From assembly GCA_003559765.1 (NCBI GenBank), contig PWKH01000146.1:1-37214 (forward strand): DNA of 37,214 nt, read 5' to 3'. This DNA comes from Spirochaetaceae bacterium. Lineage in GTDB: Bacteria; Spirochaetota; Spirochaetia; PWKH01. The notes below the pieces were generated by a model, which was not told the DNA's origin, searched no databases, and saw nothing but the letters and a program-made list of their open reading frames with translations. This document shows, piece by piece, positions 7,576 through 16,000 of the stretch (the first letter of the stretch is position 1; each line of letters starts with the position of its first letter). A program made the position numbers and the translations under genes.

Positions 7576-10338
7576 GTGTCCATGGCAATACCGATCCGTA
7601 TATCAGCTTTAGTCATTATCCTGTGTACAGCACTGCTTTCGGTCAACAGCGAGTCCTACATACCCGAGGTCAAAGACCCGCAGCTGGAGCAGCTGCACAG
7701 ATTTATCGAGGAAAATGATCCTGATGCGCTCCAGCAGCAGATCCTCTGGGAGGAAGCTCCGGCAGATGCCGCTGACAGTGAGGGCAGAACCCTCCTGCAT
7801 TTTGCAGCCTATGCAGGACGGGCAGATGCCGCACGCGCGCTTATCCGCAGCGGCGCCAGCCTCGAAGCACGGGACAGCTCCGGCAGGCTTCCGGTCCACC
7901 TTGCCCGGGATCCCCGCCTCATCGATATCCTTTCCGGAGGCGGCAGGCTTCTGTTTATGCCTGACCATGCAGGAACAACCGCGGCGAAGCAACTGATTGA
8001 AACAGGTGAGGACCTTATCGGACCGCTGCTTGATGCCGGGTATGCCCATGTTTCCTCAGATGACGGAGTCACCCTGCTTCATACCGCTGCAGAGATGGGG
8101 GCTTTTGATGCTGCTTCCCTCCTCCTGGAAAGACAGGCCTATGTGAATGCAGCCGCTGATGACGGCACCCTGCCGGTCGATCTCTCCTTTACCCGACCGG
8201 AGAGCACCGCCCATCTGCGCACAGCCCATGTGCTGGTGCTGCACGGCAGTGCACCGCCTTCAGCAGATGCATACCGTTATGTTTTTGATGTCTTCAGAGC
8301 CGGGACATGGGATTACCGCTTCGACCGCCGGGTTTCGCTCCTCCACATTGCCGCCGAAAATGATCATTCCGGAGTGATAACGTATGCGCTTGACCAGGGA
8401 GCGTACATCGAAGCCCGGGATGAGGCCTACCGCACAGCCCTGCATACAGCTGCTGCAGCCGGGCACCGGGACATCCTCGAACTGCTGCTCGACGGCAGCG
8501 CAGACCCCGCAGCGCAGGATGCAGAAGGAGACACCCCCCTGCATCTTGCCCTCCGGAATCACAGAGATGCTGAGATGATCCGTATCCTGCTTCGTTCAGG
8601 AGCACCGGCCGACGCGTCAAACCGGGAGAGAAAGACTCCGCTGCATACCGCGGCAGCCCACAGCGATGACGCAGGAATCACGGAGATGCTGTTTGAGTAC
8701 ATCAGCAGTCCCGATGCAGAGGACATTCAGGGACGTACCGCTTTGCTGACGGCTGTTACCCGTCAGGCCTATGAGACCGCCCGGGTGCTGACTGCCCGCG
8801 GCTCCGACATCCATGCCGAAGACCTGGATGGGAATGCCCCTGTGACAGAAATCCTGCTCAGCAGTCCCGAAACGCTGTCCCGGCTGCTGTCGGAGTCTCA
8901 CATCCTGGATACTGACAGAGACGGGAATACCCTGGTGCACCTGGCCGCTTCGGCGGGTGCGGAACAGTCTGTCATTGAACTGCTGCTTTCCCTGGGGGCG
9001 GCGGCATACCGGGCAAACAGATTCGGGGATACTCCCCTGCATCTGGCCCTGAAGCACGGCCGATGCGCCGCCGCAGAGCTGCTGATCTCCCATGGGGCGG
9101 ATCCCTTCCGGCGGACTGATACCGGGCTCACCGCGTTTGAGCTTGCCTTCAGACAGGGCGCTGCCTGCACGGCCAAGGTGATAACCGACGAGCTGCTCTA
9201 TACCGCCGGCCCGGAGGGCGAGACTCCACTCCTGCTTGCCGCCCGGGGAGGGTTTCTCGATATCTGCGCTGACCTGCTGGACCGGGGTGCTGAGGGAGAA
9301 TCGGCAGTCCATATTGCCGCACGCCGAAATGATGTTCCCATGCTGCAGCTGTTTATCTGGAGCTCCGTCCCCCTGGAAGGCCGCAATGAAACTGGAAACA
9401 CCCCGCTCCATGAAGCCGCCCTCCATGGGGCAACCCGGGCAGCCAGACTGCTTCTCCTGGCCGGTGCGTTTCCCAATGCGAGGAATGACGACGGAAATAC
9501 CCCCATGCATCTGGCGGTGGAAGCTGATGACCCCCAGATGATCAGGACTCTCCACGAATTCCAGGCCTCCCTTGATATCCGCAACAGCCGAGGGATGACT
9601 CCCCTGCTCTCGGCAGCCGGATACGGCATTACTGATTCGGCCCGGCAGCTGGCATCCTTCAGCAGCAGCATCCACGCCGCCGACCCCCAGGGAAACAGCC
9701 CGCTCCACGGAGCTGTCCTGCACCGGGACCGGCCGCTGGTCATAGATCTGATTCACCGGGGAGCCGACATCCATGCCAGAAACCGCAGCGGCGAAACTCC
9801 CCTTACCCTTGCCGTCAAACTGGGACCGGAGCAGGTCACCTGGCTGATGGAAACCGGTGCAGTCATGCGGCGGGACCATGCAGGCAATACGCCCCTGCAT
9901 ATTGCCGTATCCAGGCACGCATCCCGAAGCACCCTTGAGCGGATGATCAAACTGGGCAGCTCCGTAGACAGCAGGAACAACCACCTGGAAACACCGCTTC
10001 ACCTCGCTGTATTGCATCTCCACCGGGAGGCTGCGGAAGTTCTCATCACCCATGGTGCGGATATCTTTATGAGCGACAGCGAGGGGGTTTCAGTAATTGA
10101 TGCCGCCTTGAACCGGCCGAGACATACCCTTGCATGGATTCTGGGTCAGGAAGTGTCGGTCACCGATGAAATGGGGAACACCCCCCTTCACTATGCTGTG
10201 GAACACAGCAATGCGGATGCGGTCATCTGGCTGCTGGACCGGGGAGCCGACCCCCTGAAGACAAACTCCTCCGGCATCACCCCGGCGGATGCTGCAGAGG
10301 GGACAGAGCTGGAGGAGATCCTGCGGTTATATGAATAG
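7576..10338 (+). CDS. Large ankyrin-repeat protein with probable N-terminal export signal (alternative start ATG 7582)
   Basis: About 22 ankyrin-like repeats (e.g. GNTPLHLALKHGRCAAAELLISHGADP); N-terminus MAIPIRISALVIILCTALLSVNS looks like a signal sequence. Confidence 0.93.
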   Translation: MSMAIPIRISALVIILCTALLSVNSESYIPEVKDPQLEQLHRFIEENDPDALQQQILWEEAPADAADSEGRTLLHFAAYAGRADAARALIRSGASLEARDSSGRLPVHLARDPRLIDILSGGGRLLFMPDHAGTTAAKQLIETGEDLIGPLLDAGYAHVSSDDGVTLLHTAAEMGAFDAASLLLERQAYVNAAADDGTLPVDLSFTRPESTAHLRTAHVLVLHGSAPPSADAYRYVFDVFRAGTWDYRFDRRVSLLHIAAENDHSGVITYALDQGAYIEARDEAYRTALHTAAAAGHRDILELLLDGSADPAAQDAEGDTPLHLALRNHRDAEMIRILLRSGAPADASNRERKTPLHTAAAHSDDAGITEMLFEYISSPDAEDIQGRTALLTAVTRQAYETARVLTARGSDIHAEDLDGNAPVTEILLSSPETLSRLLSESHILDTDRDGNTLVHLAASAGAEQSVIELLLSLGAAAYRANRFGDTPLHLALKHGRCAAAELLISHGADPFRRTDTGLTAFELAFRQGAACTAKVITDELLYTAGPEGETPLLLAARGGFLDICADLLDRGAEGESAVHIAARRNDVPMLQLFIWSSVPLEGRNETGNTPLHEAALHGATRAARLLLLAGAFPNARNDDGNTPMHLAVEADDPQMIRTLHEFQASLDIRNSRGMTPLLSAAGYGITDSARQLASFSSSIHAADPQGNSPLHGAVLHRDRPLVIDLIHRGADIHARNRSGETPLTLAVKLGPEQVTWLMETGAVMRRDHAGNTPLHIAVSRHASRSTLERMIKLGSSVDSRNNHLETPLHLAVLHLHREAAEVLITHGADIFMSDSEGVSVIDAALNRPRHTLAWILGQEVSVTDEMGNTPLHYAVEHSNADAVIWLLDRGADPLKTNSSGITPADAAEGTELEEILRLYE

Positions 10339-10914
10339 GCTGATGCCGCCGCTGATGGCAAGGTAGTACACCGCCATGCGGGGGAATCGGGACAGGCAGG
10401 CAAAGGCCACCCACCCTGGGGGTACCTGCATGAGTCCGGCAGTCCAGCAGATCGTGGAGAAGGGTACCGGAGTGAAGCCTGCAATGGCAACCGCCCATGC
10501 TCCGTACCGGTTAATCAGGCGCTCATTCTGTTCCCGGTATTTTTCCACCGACCGGTGAACCGCGGGCAGCCGGTTAAAGGAGCGGGCAATCCAGTAGCCG
10601 GTAAATCCCCCCGCAGCTGATCCGGTACTCATGACAAGAATCAGCGGAAGAGGGGACCAGCCGATGACAAAGGGAAAGATCACATCGACCGAAGTCGGCA
10701 GGATAAAGGTGTCGACGACGAGGGTGAACAGCGCCAGACCTCCGTATCCGAAGGAGCCGCTCAGCCACAATCCCCACCTATGGAGGGTGTCTACCGCCAG
10801 TACGTATATGATGATATACACTGCCAGCAGGATGCCGGTAATGATCAGCCCCTTTTTCATGAGATCAAACAGCAGGTCACGGTCATCCTCTTCACCCGTT
10901 CTCTTCCGCTTCAT
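10327..10914 (-). CDS. VTT/SNARE-associated (DedA/YqaA-like) membrane protein
   Basis: Multiple TM segments; FILPTSVDVIFPFVIGWSPLP, FTPVPFSTICWTAGLMQVP; start trimmed to MKRKRTGEEDD. Confidence 0.75.
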   Translation of the reverse strand: MKRKRTGEEDDRDLLFDLMKKGLIITGILLAVYIIIYVLAVDTLHRWGLWLSGSFGYGGLALFTLVVDTFILPTSVDVIFPFVIGWSPLPLILVMSTGSAAGGFTGYWIARSFNRLPAVHRSVEKYREQNERLINRYGAWAVAIAGFTPVPFSTICWTAGLMQVPPGWVAFACLSRFPRMAVYYLAISGGISLFI

Positions 10915-12130
10915 TGTCACTCCTTCTGATGTATGAAACAATGAATTCGCGAAGCTGATACAAAAATGATTCCGTACCCGACGGGTCCTTTCCGGCCCCC
11001 TGCCAGAAAGGAGGTTTTCCTCCTCCCTTCCCTTCTATGAGCGGCAGCAGCTCGGATCTGATCTGCTGAAAGGGCAGCTTGAGGGAAGGGCTTGCGGCGA
11101 TGCACCAGCGCACCTCGCCGTTGACCAGCGCCGCCAGGCAGAAAAAGCTGGGAAAATCAGGGGGAAGCATCCCGGGCAGATGTTTCAGCAGCTCCGGATC
11201 ATCCAGTTCCATCGACTCAAGAGCTACCCGGTATCCTGCAGCCGTCTCCCCGCGGCTGAAGATTCCCTGCACCATATCTGCTGCACGCTGCCGCTTCAGC
11301 TGATTTTTTTCATAGACAAGGCTGAGGTTCTCCTCCAGGAGTTTCTCCAGTCTGTCAGGCACTTCCAGGGGAGGAGCAGACGAAAGGGTCCCTGCCCGCT
11401 CGAGGGCGAGATGCTTCCGGTGATAATCCCTCAGCGCCCGTTCCCCGATCTTCCATGCAGTACGGATTCTGCCTCGGATCTTTTCGGTGGCTGTGCACAT
11501 TGCCAGAAGCACCTCGCCGGTACACCGCAGATGCACGCCCCCGCAGGCTGCATGGTCGTATCCGCCGAGGGAGATGACCCGAACGGTTCCGGATACTTTC
11601 GGCTCCCTCCGCAGCTTGCTGAGCTGAGCATCAGATTCATGAAGCAGATTCGGGGCAACCGGTAGATTTTCTCCGATGATCTGCTGGACCCGGAGGGTCA
11701 CCGAAAAGAGCTGTTCCTCTGTAAGGTCCGCACAGTCCGTTTCGATGGTAGTAACCTCATCCCCCTGATGCACCGAAACCGTGCTGATGCCGAAATCCTG
11801 ATGCAGCACCCCGGAGATAATGTGCTGACCGGTATGCTGCTGCATAAAATCATACCGATGGCCCCAGTCCAGTTCCAGCAGGGAGCTGTCCCCGGGGACC
11901 AGGGGCGGCGCCTGATCAAGCAGGTGGATGACTTCATCCCCGTCCCTGCGCACGTCCGCCACGGGGATTCCAGCGAGCATCCCTTTGTCGGCGGGCTGTC
12001 CCCCTCCTTCAGGATAAAAGATGGTGCGGTCCAGCAGCACCGCCCACCGGGTTCCCTGCTGAGTGACCGACCTGACCCGGGCGCTGCCGGTCTTCTGATA
12101 CGCATCATGATAAAAGATCAACTCTGTCAT
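10892..12130 (-). CDS. Alanyl-tRNA editing protein (AlaX long form)
   Basis: TIFYPEGGGQPADKG, QQHTGQHIISG (HXXXH), CGGVHLRCTGEV (CXXXH), long C-terminal DHHA1-like region. Confidence 0.9.
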   Translation of the reverse strand: MTELIFYHDAYQKTGSARVRSVTQQGTRWAVLLDRTIFYPEGGGQPADKGMLAGIPVADVRRDGDEVIHLLDQAPPLVPGDSSLLELDWGHRYDFMQQHTGQHIISGVLHQDFGISTVSVHQGDEVTTIETDCADLTEEQLFSVTLRVQQIIGENLPVAPNLLHESDAQLSKLRREPKVSGTVRVISLGGYDHAACGGVHLRCTGEVLLAMCTATEKIRGRIRTAWKIGERALRDYHRKHLALERAGTLSSAPPLEVPDRLEKLLEENLSLVYEKNQLKRQRAADMVQGIFSRGETAAGYRVALESMELDDPELLKHLPGMLPPDFPSFFCLAALVNGEVRWCIAASPSLKLPFQQIRSELLPLIEGKGGGKPPFWQGAGKDPSGTESFLYQLREFIVSYIRRSDNEAEENG

Positions 12131-12155
12131 AGCTGCTCACCCTCCGTTGTCAGCT

Positions 12156-12185
12156 ATGATACCGCGGAGGCCCGGGGGGAGGCAA
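12156..12185 (-). promoter_or_regulatory. Candidate promoter of the alaX gene
   Basis: Minus strand TTGCCT-N18-TATCAT. Confidence 0.35.
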
Positions 12186-12223
12186 CCATGCGGCCGCTGC
12201 AGCGCAGTTTTCTGCAGACATGC

Positions 12224-12252
12224 TTGAAAGCATTCCGAGAAATAGATATCTT
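12224..12252 (+). promoter_or_regulatory. Candidate sigma70 promoter
   Basis: TTGAAA (12224-12229)-N17-TATCTT (12247-12252), upstream of the ORF starting at 12289. Confidence 0.5.
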
Positions 12253-12288
12253 ATAGACACATACTGTATCATGAAAGGAGTAAAAGGC

Positions 12289-12900
12289 ATGTCAAGAATT
12301 CGATCTGCCATGGAAATCGCATTGGAAAAAACCGAGTCCGTGGAAAGCAATCCCGAAAAAATACAGGAAGAGGCTATGACCAAGGAAGGGCAGCGGCTCA
12401 TTTCAAAGCATCTTTTTGAAAAGGCCGTGTCCATGGATGAACTCAAGGAGGCTCTGGACAAGCACAGCGGAAATGAACGCCGCTATCTGATCTCAGGGAT
12501 GGCCCAGGCGGTCATTTCCAATATCTCTCTTCCCCAGGATGAGACCTATTCCCAGCGGCTGGATGAGATCAAGGAAATCGTGATGTCCCTCACTGAAGAC
12601 AATGAGGCAGCCGAGCATTTTGCCCAGCTGGACCAGTTTTTCCAGCAGTTCCTGCAGCAGCTGCAGCAGCTGCGCTCATCCCTGGAGCAGCAGTTTGCTC
12701 CGCGGCTGCGCCAGAAGCAGCAGCAGCTGGCGCAGCAGTACGGAAGCATGGTGGAGCTGACCCCGGATCAGGACCCGGAGTTCATTGAAACCTTCAACAA
12801 ACACCGCCAGCAGATGGAAGAACAGTACCAGGGGCCGCTGGACGGATTCAAGGAACAGGTGAAAGAGGCGCTCATCGCAGCCTATTCCGCCAGTTCATAA
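12289..12900 (+). CDS. Conserved hypothetical, Gln-rich coiled-coil protein
   Basis: MSRIRSAMEIALEKTESVESNPEKIQEEAMTKEGQRL...; AAAGGAG SD at 12273-12279; central QFFQQFLQQLQQLRSSLEQQ coiled coil. Confidence 0.8.
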   Translation: MSRIRSAMEIALEKTESVESNPEKIQEEAMTKEGQRLISKHLFEKAVSMDELKEALDKHSGNERRYLISGMAQAVISNISLPQDETYSQRLDEIKEIVMSLTEDNEAAEHFAQLDQFFQQFLQQLQQLRSSLEQQFAPRLRQKQQQLAQQYGSMVELTPDQDPEFIETFNKHRQQMEEQYQGPLDGFKEQVKEALIAAYSASS

Positions 12901-14045
12901 ATAGCTGCCACATCCGCCTTGGTGAGTTTACGGAAACTGCCCAGAGTTGATCCTCTTACCGCCTTGCCGGCCATTTGTGCAAAGTTCCGTTCGGTAATGC
13001 CCAGTTCCCGGATGGTCACCGGCAGCCCGATGGAGGAGAAAAACTCCTTCAGTTTCCGGATTCCCTCCAGGGCACAGCGCTCCTCCTCACCGGCGGTATA
13101 GGGGATGTCCCATACGCGCTGGGCGAACTGCAGGAACTTGGGGAGCTTTTCCTGATAGATAAACTGCATCCAAGCGGGGAATATCACGGCAAGCCCCGCT
13201 CCGTGGGCGACATCGTAGAATGCCGACAGCTCATGCTCGATATCGTGGGAGGACCAGTCCTCAATCCTTCCCCTGCCGAGCAGATCATTATGGGCAATCG
13301 TGCCGGCCCACATGATTTCAGCCCGGGCGTCATAATCCTCGGGATTTTCGATGACCCTCGGGGTCTGCTCAATCATGGTTTTCAGCAGGGCTTCGCACAT
13401 CCGGTCGGAAAAGGCGACATGAGGCTCGTTGGTGAAATAGCGCTCCATGACATGGGCCATGATGTCAGCCGCCCCGCAGGCAGTCTGGTACGGAGGAAGC
13501 GTAAAGGTCCGCTCAGGATTCAACACAGCAAAGACCGGACGAAGATGGTCGCTGAGCAGTCCGTACTTCTCCGTTGTCGCTTCATTGGTGATCACCGTCG
13601 CCGGACTTGCTTCGCTGCCGGCTGCAGGGATCGTCAGCACCACGCCCACCGGCAGGGCTTCTTTCACCTGCGCCTTGCCGATGTAGAAATCCCAGACGTC
13701 CCCCTCGTAGGGAACTCCCGCAGCAATCGCCTTCGCACTGTCGATGGCGCTGCCGCCTCCGACGGCAAGGATGCCTGAGGCCCCTTCATCCCGGCACAGC
13801 TGGATCCCCTCTTGTACGAGGGAAAGCCGGGGATTCGGTTTCACCCCTCCCAGTTCGATGAAATCCACCCCGGATGTTTTCAGGGAAGCAGCGGTCCGGT
13901 CATACAGCCCGGACTGCTTAATGCTGCCTTCCCCGTAATGCAGCAGCACCTTGCCTCCGAGCCGGAGGGACTGGGGACCAATTTCCTCTTCGCTCGTCCT
14001 TCCGAAGAGAATGCGGGTGGGAACGTAATAGATAAAATCCTGCAT
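12882..14045 (-). CDS. Iron-containing (butanol-type) alcohol dehydrogenase
   Basis: FIYYVPTRILFGRTSEEEIG, GILAVGGGSAIDSAKAIAAG, AAGSEASPATVITNE, HDIEHELSAFYDVAHGAGLAVIFPAWM. Confidence 0.93.
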   Translation of the reverse strand: MQDFIYYVPTRILFGRTSEEEIGPQSLRLGGKVLLHYGEGSIKQSGLYDRTAASLKTSGVDFIELGGVKPNPRLSLVQEGIQLCRDEGASGILAVGGGSAIDSAKAIAAGVPYEGDVWDFYIGKAQVKEALPVGVVLTIPAAGSEASPATVITNEATTEKYGLLSDHLRPVFAVLNPERTFTLPPYQTACGAADIMAHVMERYFTNEPHVAFSDRMCEALLKTMIEQTPRVIENPEDYDARAEIMWAGTIAHNDLLGRGRIEDWSSHDIEHELSAFYDVAHGAGLAVIFPAWMQFIYQEKLPKFLQFAQRVWDIPYTAGEEERCALEGIRKLKEFFSSIGLPVTIRELGITERNFAQMAGKAVRGSTLGSFRKLTKADVAAIYELAE

Positions 14046-14203
14046 ACAGCTGTCCTCCTTGCTGATAGATACACTTACAGCATATCATAGGATGGTGAAT
14101 CAGGGAAAATCATTTCCCGGGAGAAGAGAACTTCCGATGCAAAGAATCGGTGCGGTACTGCCCGCCGGTTCCCATAACAGGGAAAACTCGGTAGGATACG
14201 TTT

Positions 14204-14701
14204 ATGATAACCGTCAGATACGCTGAACTGGCAGACGTGCCTGCGATCACTGATATCTATAATGAATATGTGCTCTATTCAACCGCAACCTTCGACGTTG
14301 AGCCGAAAAGCATTGAGGATCGGACCGAGTGGTTCTATGCTCATCCCCGGGACAGCCACTACAAGCTGCTGTGCGCCGTTGATGATCAGCAGCAGGTAAC
14401 GGGGTTCACCGCAACCAATCCCTTCCGCCCGAAGGAAGCCTACCATACCTCTGTGGAGACCACCGTCTATGTCGCCCCGAATCAGCGGAATACAGGGATC
14501 GGGAAACTGCTCTATGCCGCATTATTTGAAGCAGTTGCAGAAGAGGATCTGCATCGGGCCTATGCCTGCATCGCCCTGCCGAATCCCTCGTCCATGTCGC
14601 TGCATCACTCCTTCGGGTTCAGTCCTGCGGGCCTCTTTCACGAAGCAGGAAGGAAATTCGGCCGGTATATCAGCATCCAGTGGATGGAAAAGTCTCTTTA
14701 G
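14204..14701 (+). CDS. GNAT N-acetyltransferase (phosphinothricin acetyltransferase-like)
   Basis: ITVRYAELADVPAITDIYNEYVLYSTATFD...VYVAPNQRNTGIGKLLYAALFE...LHHSFGFSPAGLFHEAGRKFGRY. Confidence 0.9.
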   Translation: MITVRYAELADVPAITDIYNEYVLYSTATFDVEPKSIEDRTEWFYAHPRDSHYKLLCAVDDQQQVTGFTATNPFRPKEAYHTSVETTVYVAPNQRNTGIGKLLYAALFEAVAEEDLHRAYACIALPNPSSMSLHHSFGFSPAGLFHEAGRKFGRYISIQWMEKSL

Positions 14702-15402
14702 TTCCTGCCGGTATCAATGACCAGCCGGATATTTGCTCCCTCAACCTGAAGCCGCTGTTCAAGAAAATCAAGTCCCATTTCCGCCGTCTCGAAATTATCG
14801 GCATACCCGGCCTGCAGGAAATAGGTATCCCCCTCTTTCCACACCGCAACTTCAAGTTCATTGATCTTGGTCCGGTAGGGCTCCGGTATGTCATCAATGT
14901 ATTCAGGATAGAGTTCCACTGCTTCTGTGATAATAACCCGGTATGCCTGCTCCGCGGAACGGCGGTTGTCAAAGATTCCGAACAGCAGCCAGTACTGCTC
15001 CACCCCTGCGCCGATCTGCGGACGCGGGGTAACCGGTACGGGCATTTCCACCACCGGAGCTTCCGGTTTCTTCGGCAGACGCACCACCGGCGCCTCCGGC
15101 CGCACCGGCCGGACATGGGAGATCTTGGGAGCATCAGGAACCTCGGGAAGGGGTGAGACAACCTCAGGCACCTCCGGCTTCGGGGGAACGGGAGTTTCAG
15201 GTCTCTGAACTGACGGCGCTTCGGGAACCGGTATCGGTTCAGGTTCAGGTTCAGGTTCAGGTTCGGGTTCAGGTTCCTCCGGCACTGGTACCGCCGGCGG
15301 CTCTTCCGGCTGCTGATATACATACAACATCGCACCGCCTACAACCAGAATCAGCACCACGATAATTATCAGCAGTATCCAAAGTACCCGTTTGCTTGCC
15401 AT
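14698..15402 (-). CDS. Membrane-anchored Pro/Glu-rich protein with C-terminal SPOR-like domain
   Basis: N-terminal TM, PEPEPEPEP linker, C-terminal VEQYWLLFGIFDNRRSAEQAYRVI...YFLQAGYADNFETAEMGLDFL. Confidence 0.8.
   Translation of the reverse strand: MASKRVLWILLIIIVVLILVVGGAMLYVYQQPEEPPAVPVPEEPEPEPEPEPEPEPIPVPEAPSVQRPETPVPPKPEVPEVVSPLPEVPDAPKISHVRPVRPEAPVVRLPKKPEAPVVEMPVPVTPRPQIGAGVEQYWLLFGIFDNRRSAEQAYRVIITEAVELYPEYIDDIPEPYRTKINELEVAVWKEGDTYFLQAGYADNFETAEMGLDFLEQRLQVEGANIRLVIDTGRN
15236..15277. repeat. Hexanucleotide tandem repeat (7 units of GGTTCA, variants in units 5 and 7)
   Basis: ggttca x4, ggttcg, ggttca, ggttcc; encodes Pro-Glu dipeptides on the minus strand. Confidence 0.95.
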
Positions 15403-15409
15403 AAACCTG

Positions 15410-16000
15410 TTAATCCTTTTTTGAAATAATCCTTAACATCTCATCAAGCTGCTTCCGCACAAACTCCCGTCCCCGGGTATTGCGGATACAGAACACAGCT
15501 CCCCTACATGCGACATTATACACGCGGATATGCTTCTGTGCACCTTCACGTTTGAAAAAATCTGAAAGATTTATTCCGTCACGAAACTTTGCCCGGTAGA
15601 ACCGCTGCAGCAGGGGGGCATGGACAAACACGGCATGATCGCACAGACCGTCCAGCTCCATATAATGCAGCAGGGCGGCATTGATCACGGAGTTTATCCC
15701 GGCTTCCTGATCCTTCCTGATCTGTTTTTCGCACTGCTGCTTCATCCAGGGATGCACCACCGATTCAAGGAGCAGCCGGTTACGGGAATTACCGAATACC
15801 AGCTGTCCGAGTCGGGAACGGTCAATGGTGCCTCCGCTGAGAATTTCTTCACCGAACAGTGCTGTCACTTCATGCTTCAGCTCTTCAAGCGCCTGATGAC
15901 CGAGCCCGTCCACCTCTATGACGTGCCACCGGTATTCCTGAAGCAGGGAGCCCACGGTGCTTTTACCGGAACAGTACCTGCCGGTAAGTCCTAACACCAT
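15410..16000 (-). CDS. coaE: Dephospho-CoA kinase
   Basis: MVLGLTGRYCSGKSTVGSLL (P-loop)...IEVDGLGHQAL...ESVVHPWM. Confidence 0.88.
   Translation of the reverse strand: MVLGLTGRYCSGKSTVGSLLQEYRWHVIEVDGLGHQALEELKHEVTALFGEEILSGGTIDRSRLGQLVFGNSRNRLLLESVVHPWMKQQCEKQIRKDQEAGINSVINAALLHYMELDGLCDHAVFVHAPLLQRFYRAKFRDGINLSDFFKREGAQKHIRVYNVACRGAVFCIRNTRGREFVRKQLDEMLRIISKKD

Noticed and set aside
8617-10053. 478-aa ORF on the minus strand
   Set aside because: Fully antisense to the ankyrin gene, which has clear repeat structure in its own frame; the open antisense frame is a GC/codon-bias artefact with no recognisable domain.
15236-15277. CRISPR or minisatellite element
   Set aside because: A simple 6-bp in-frame coding repeat with no spacers; no CRISPR-like repeat/spacer pattern was seen anywhere in the window.
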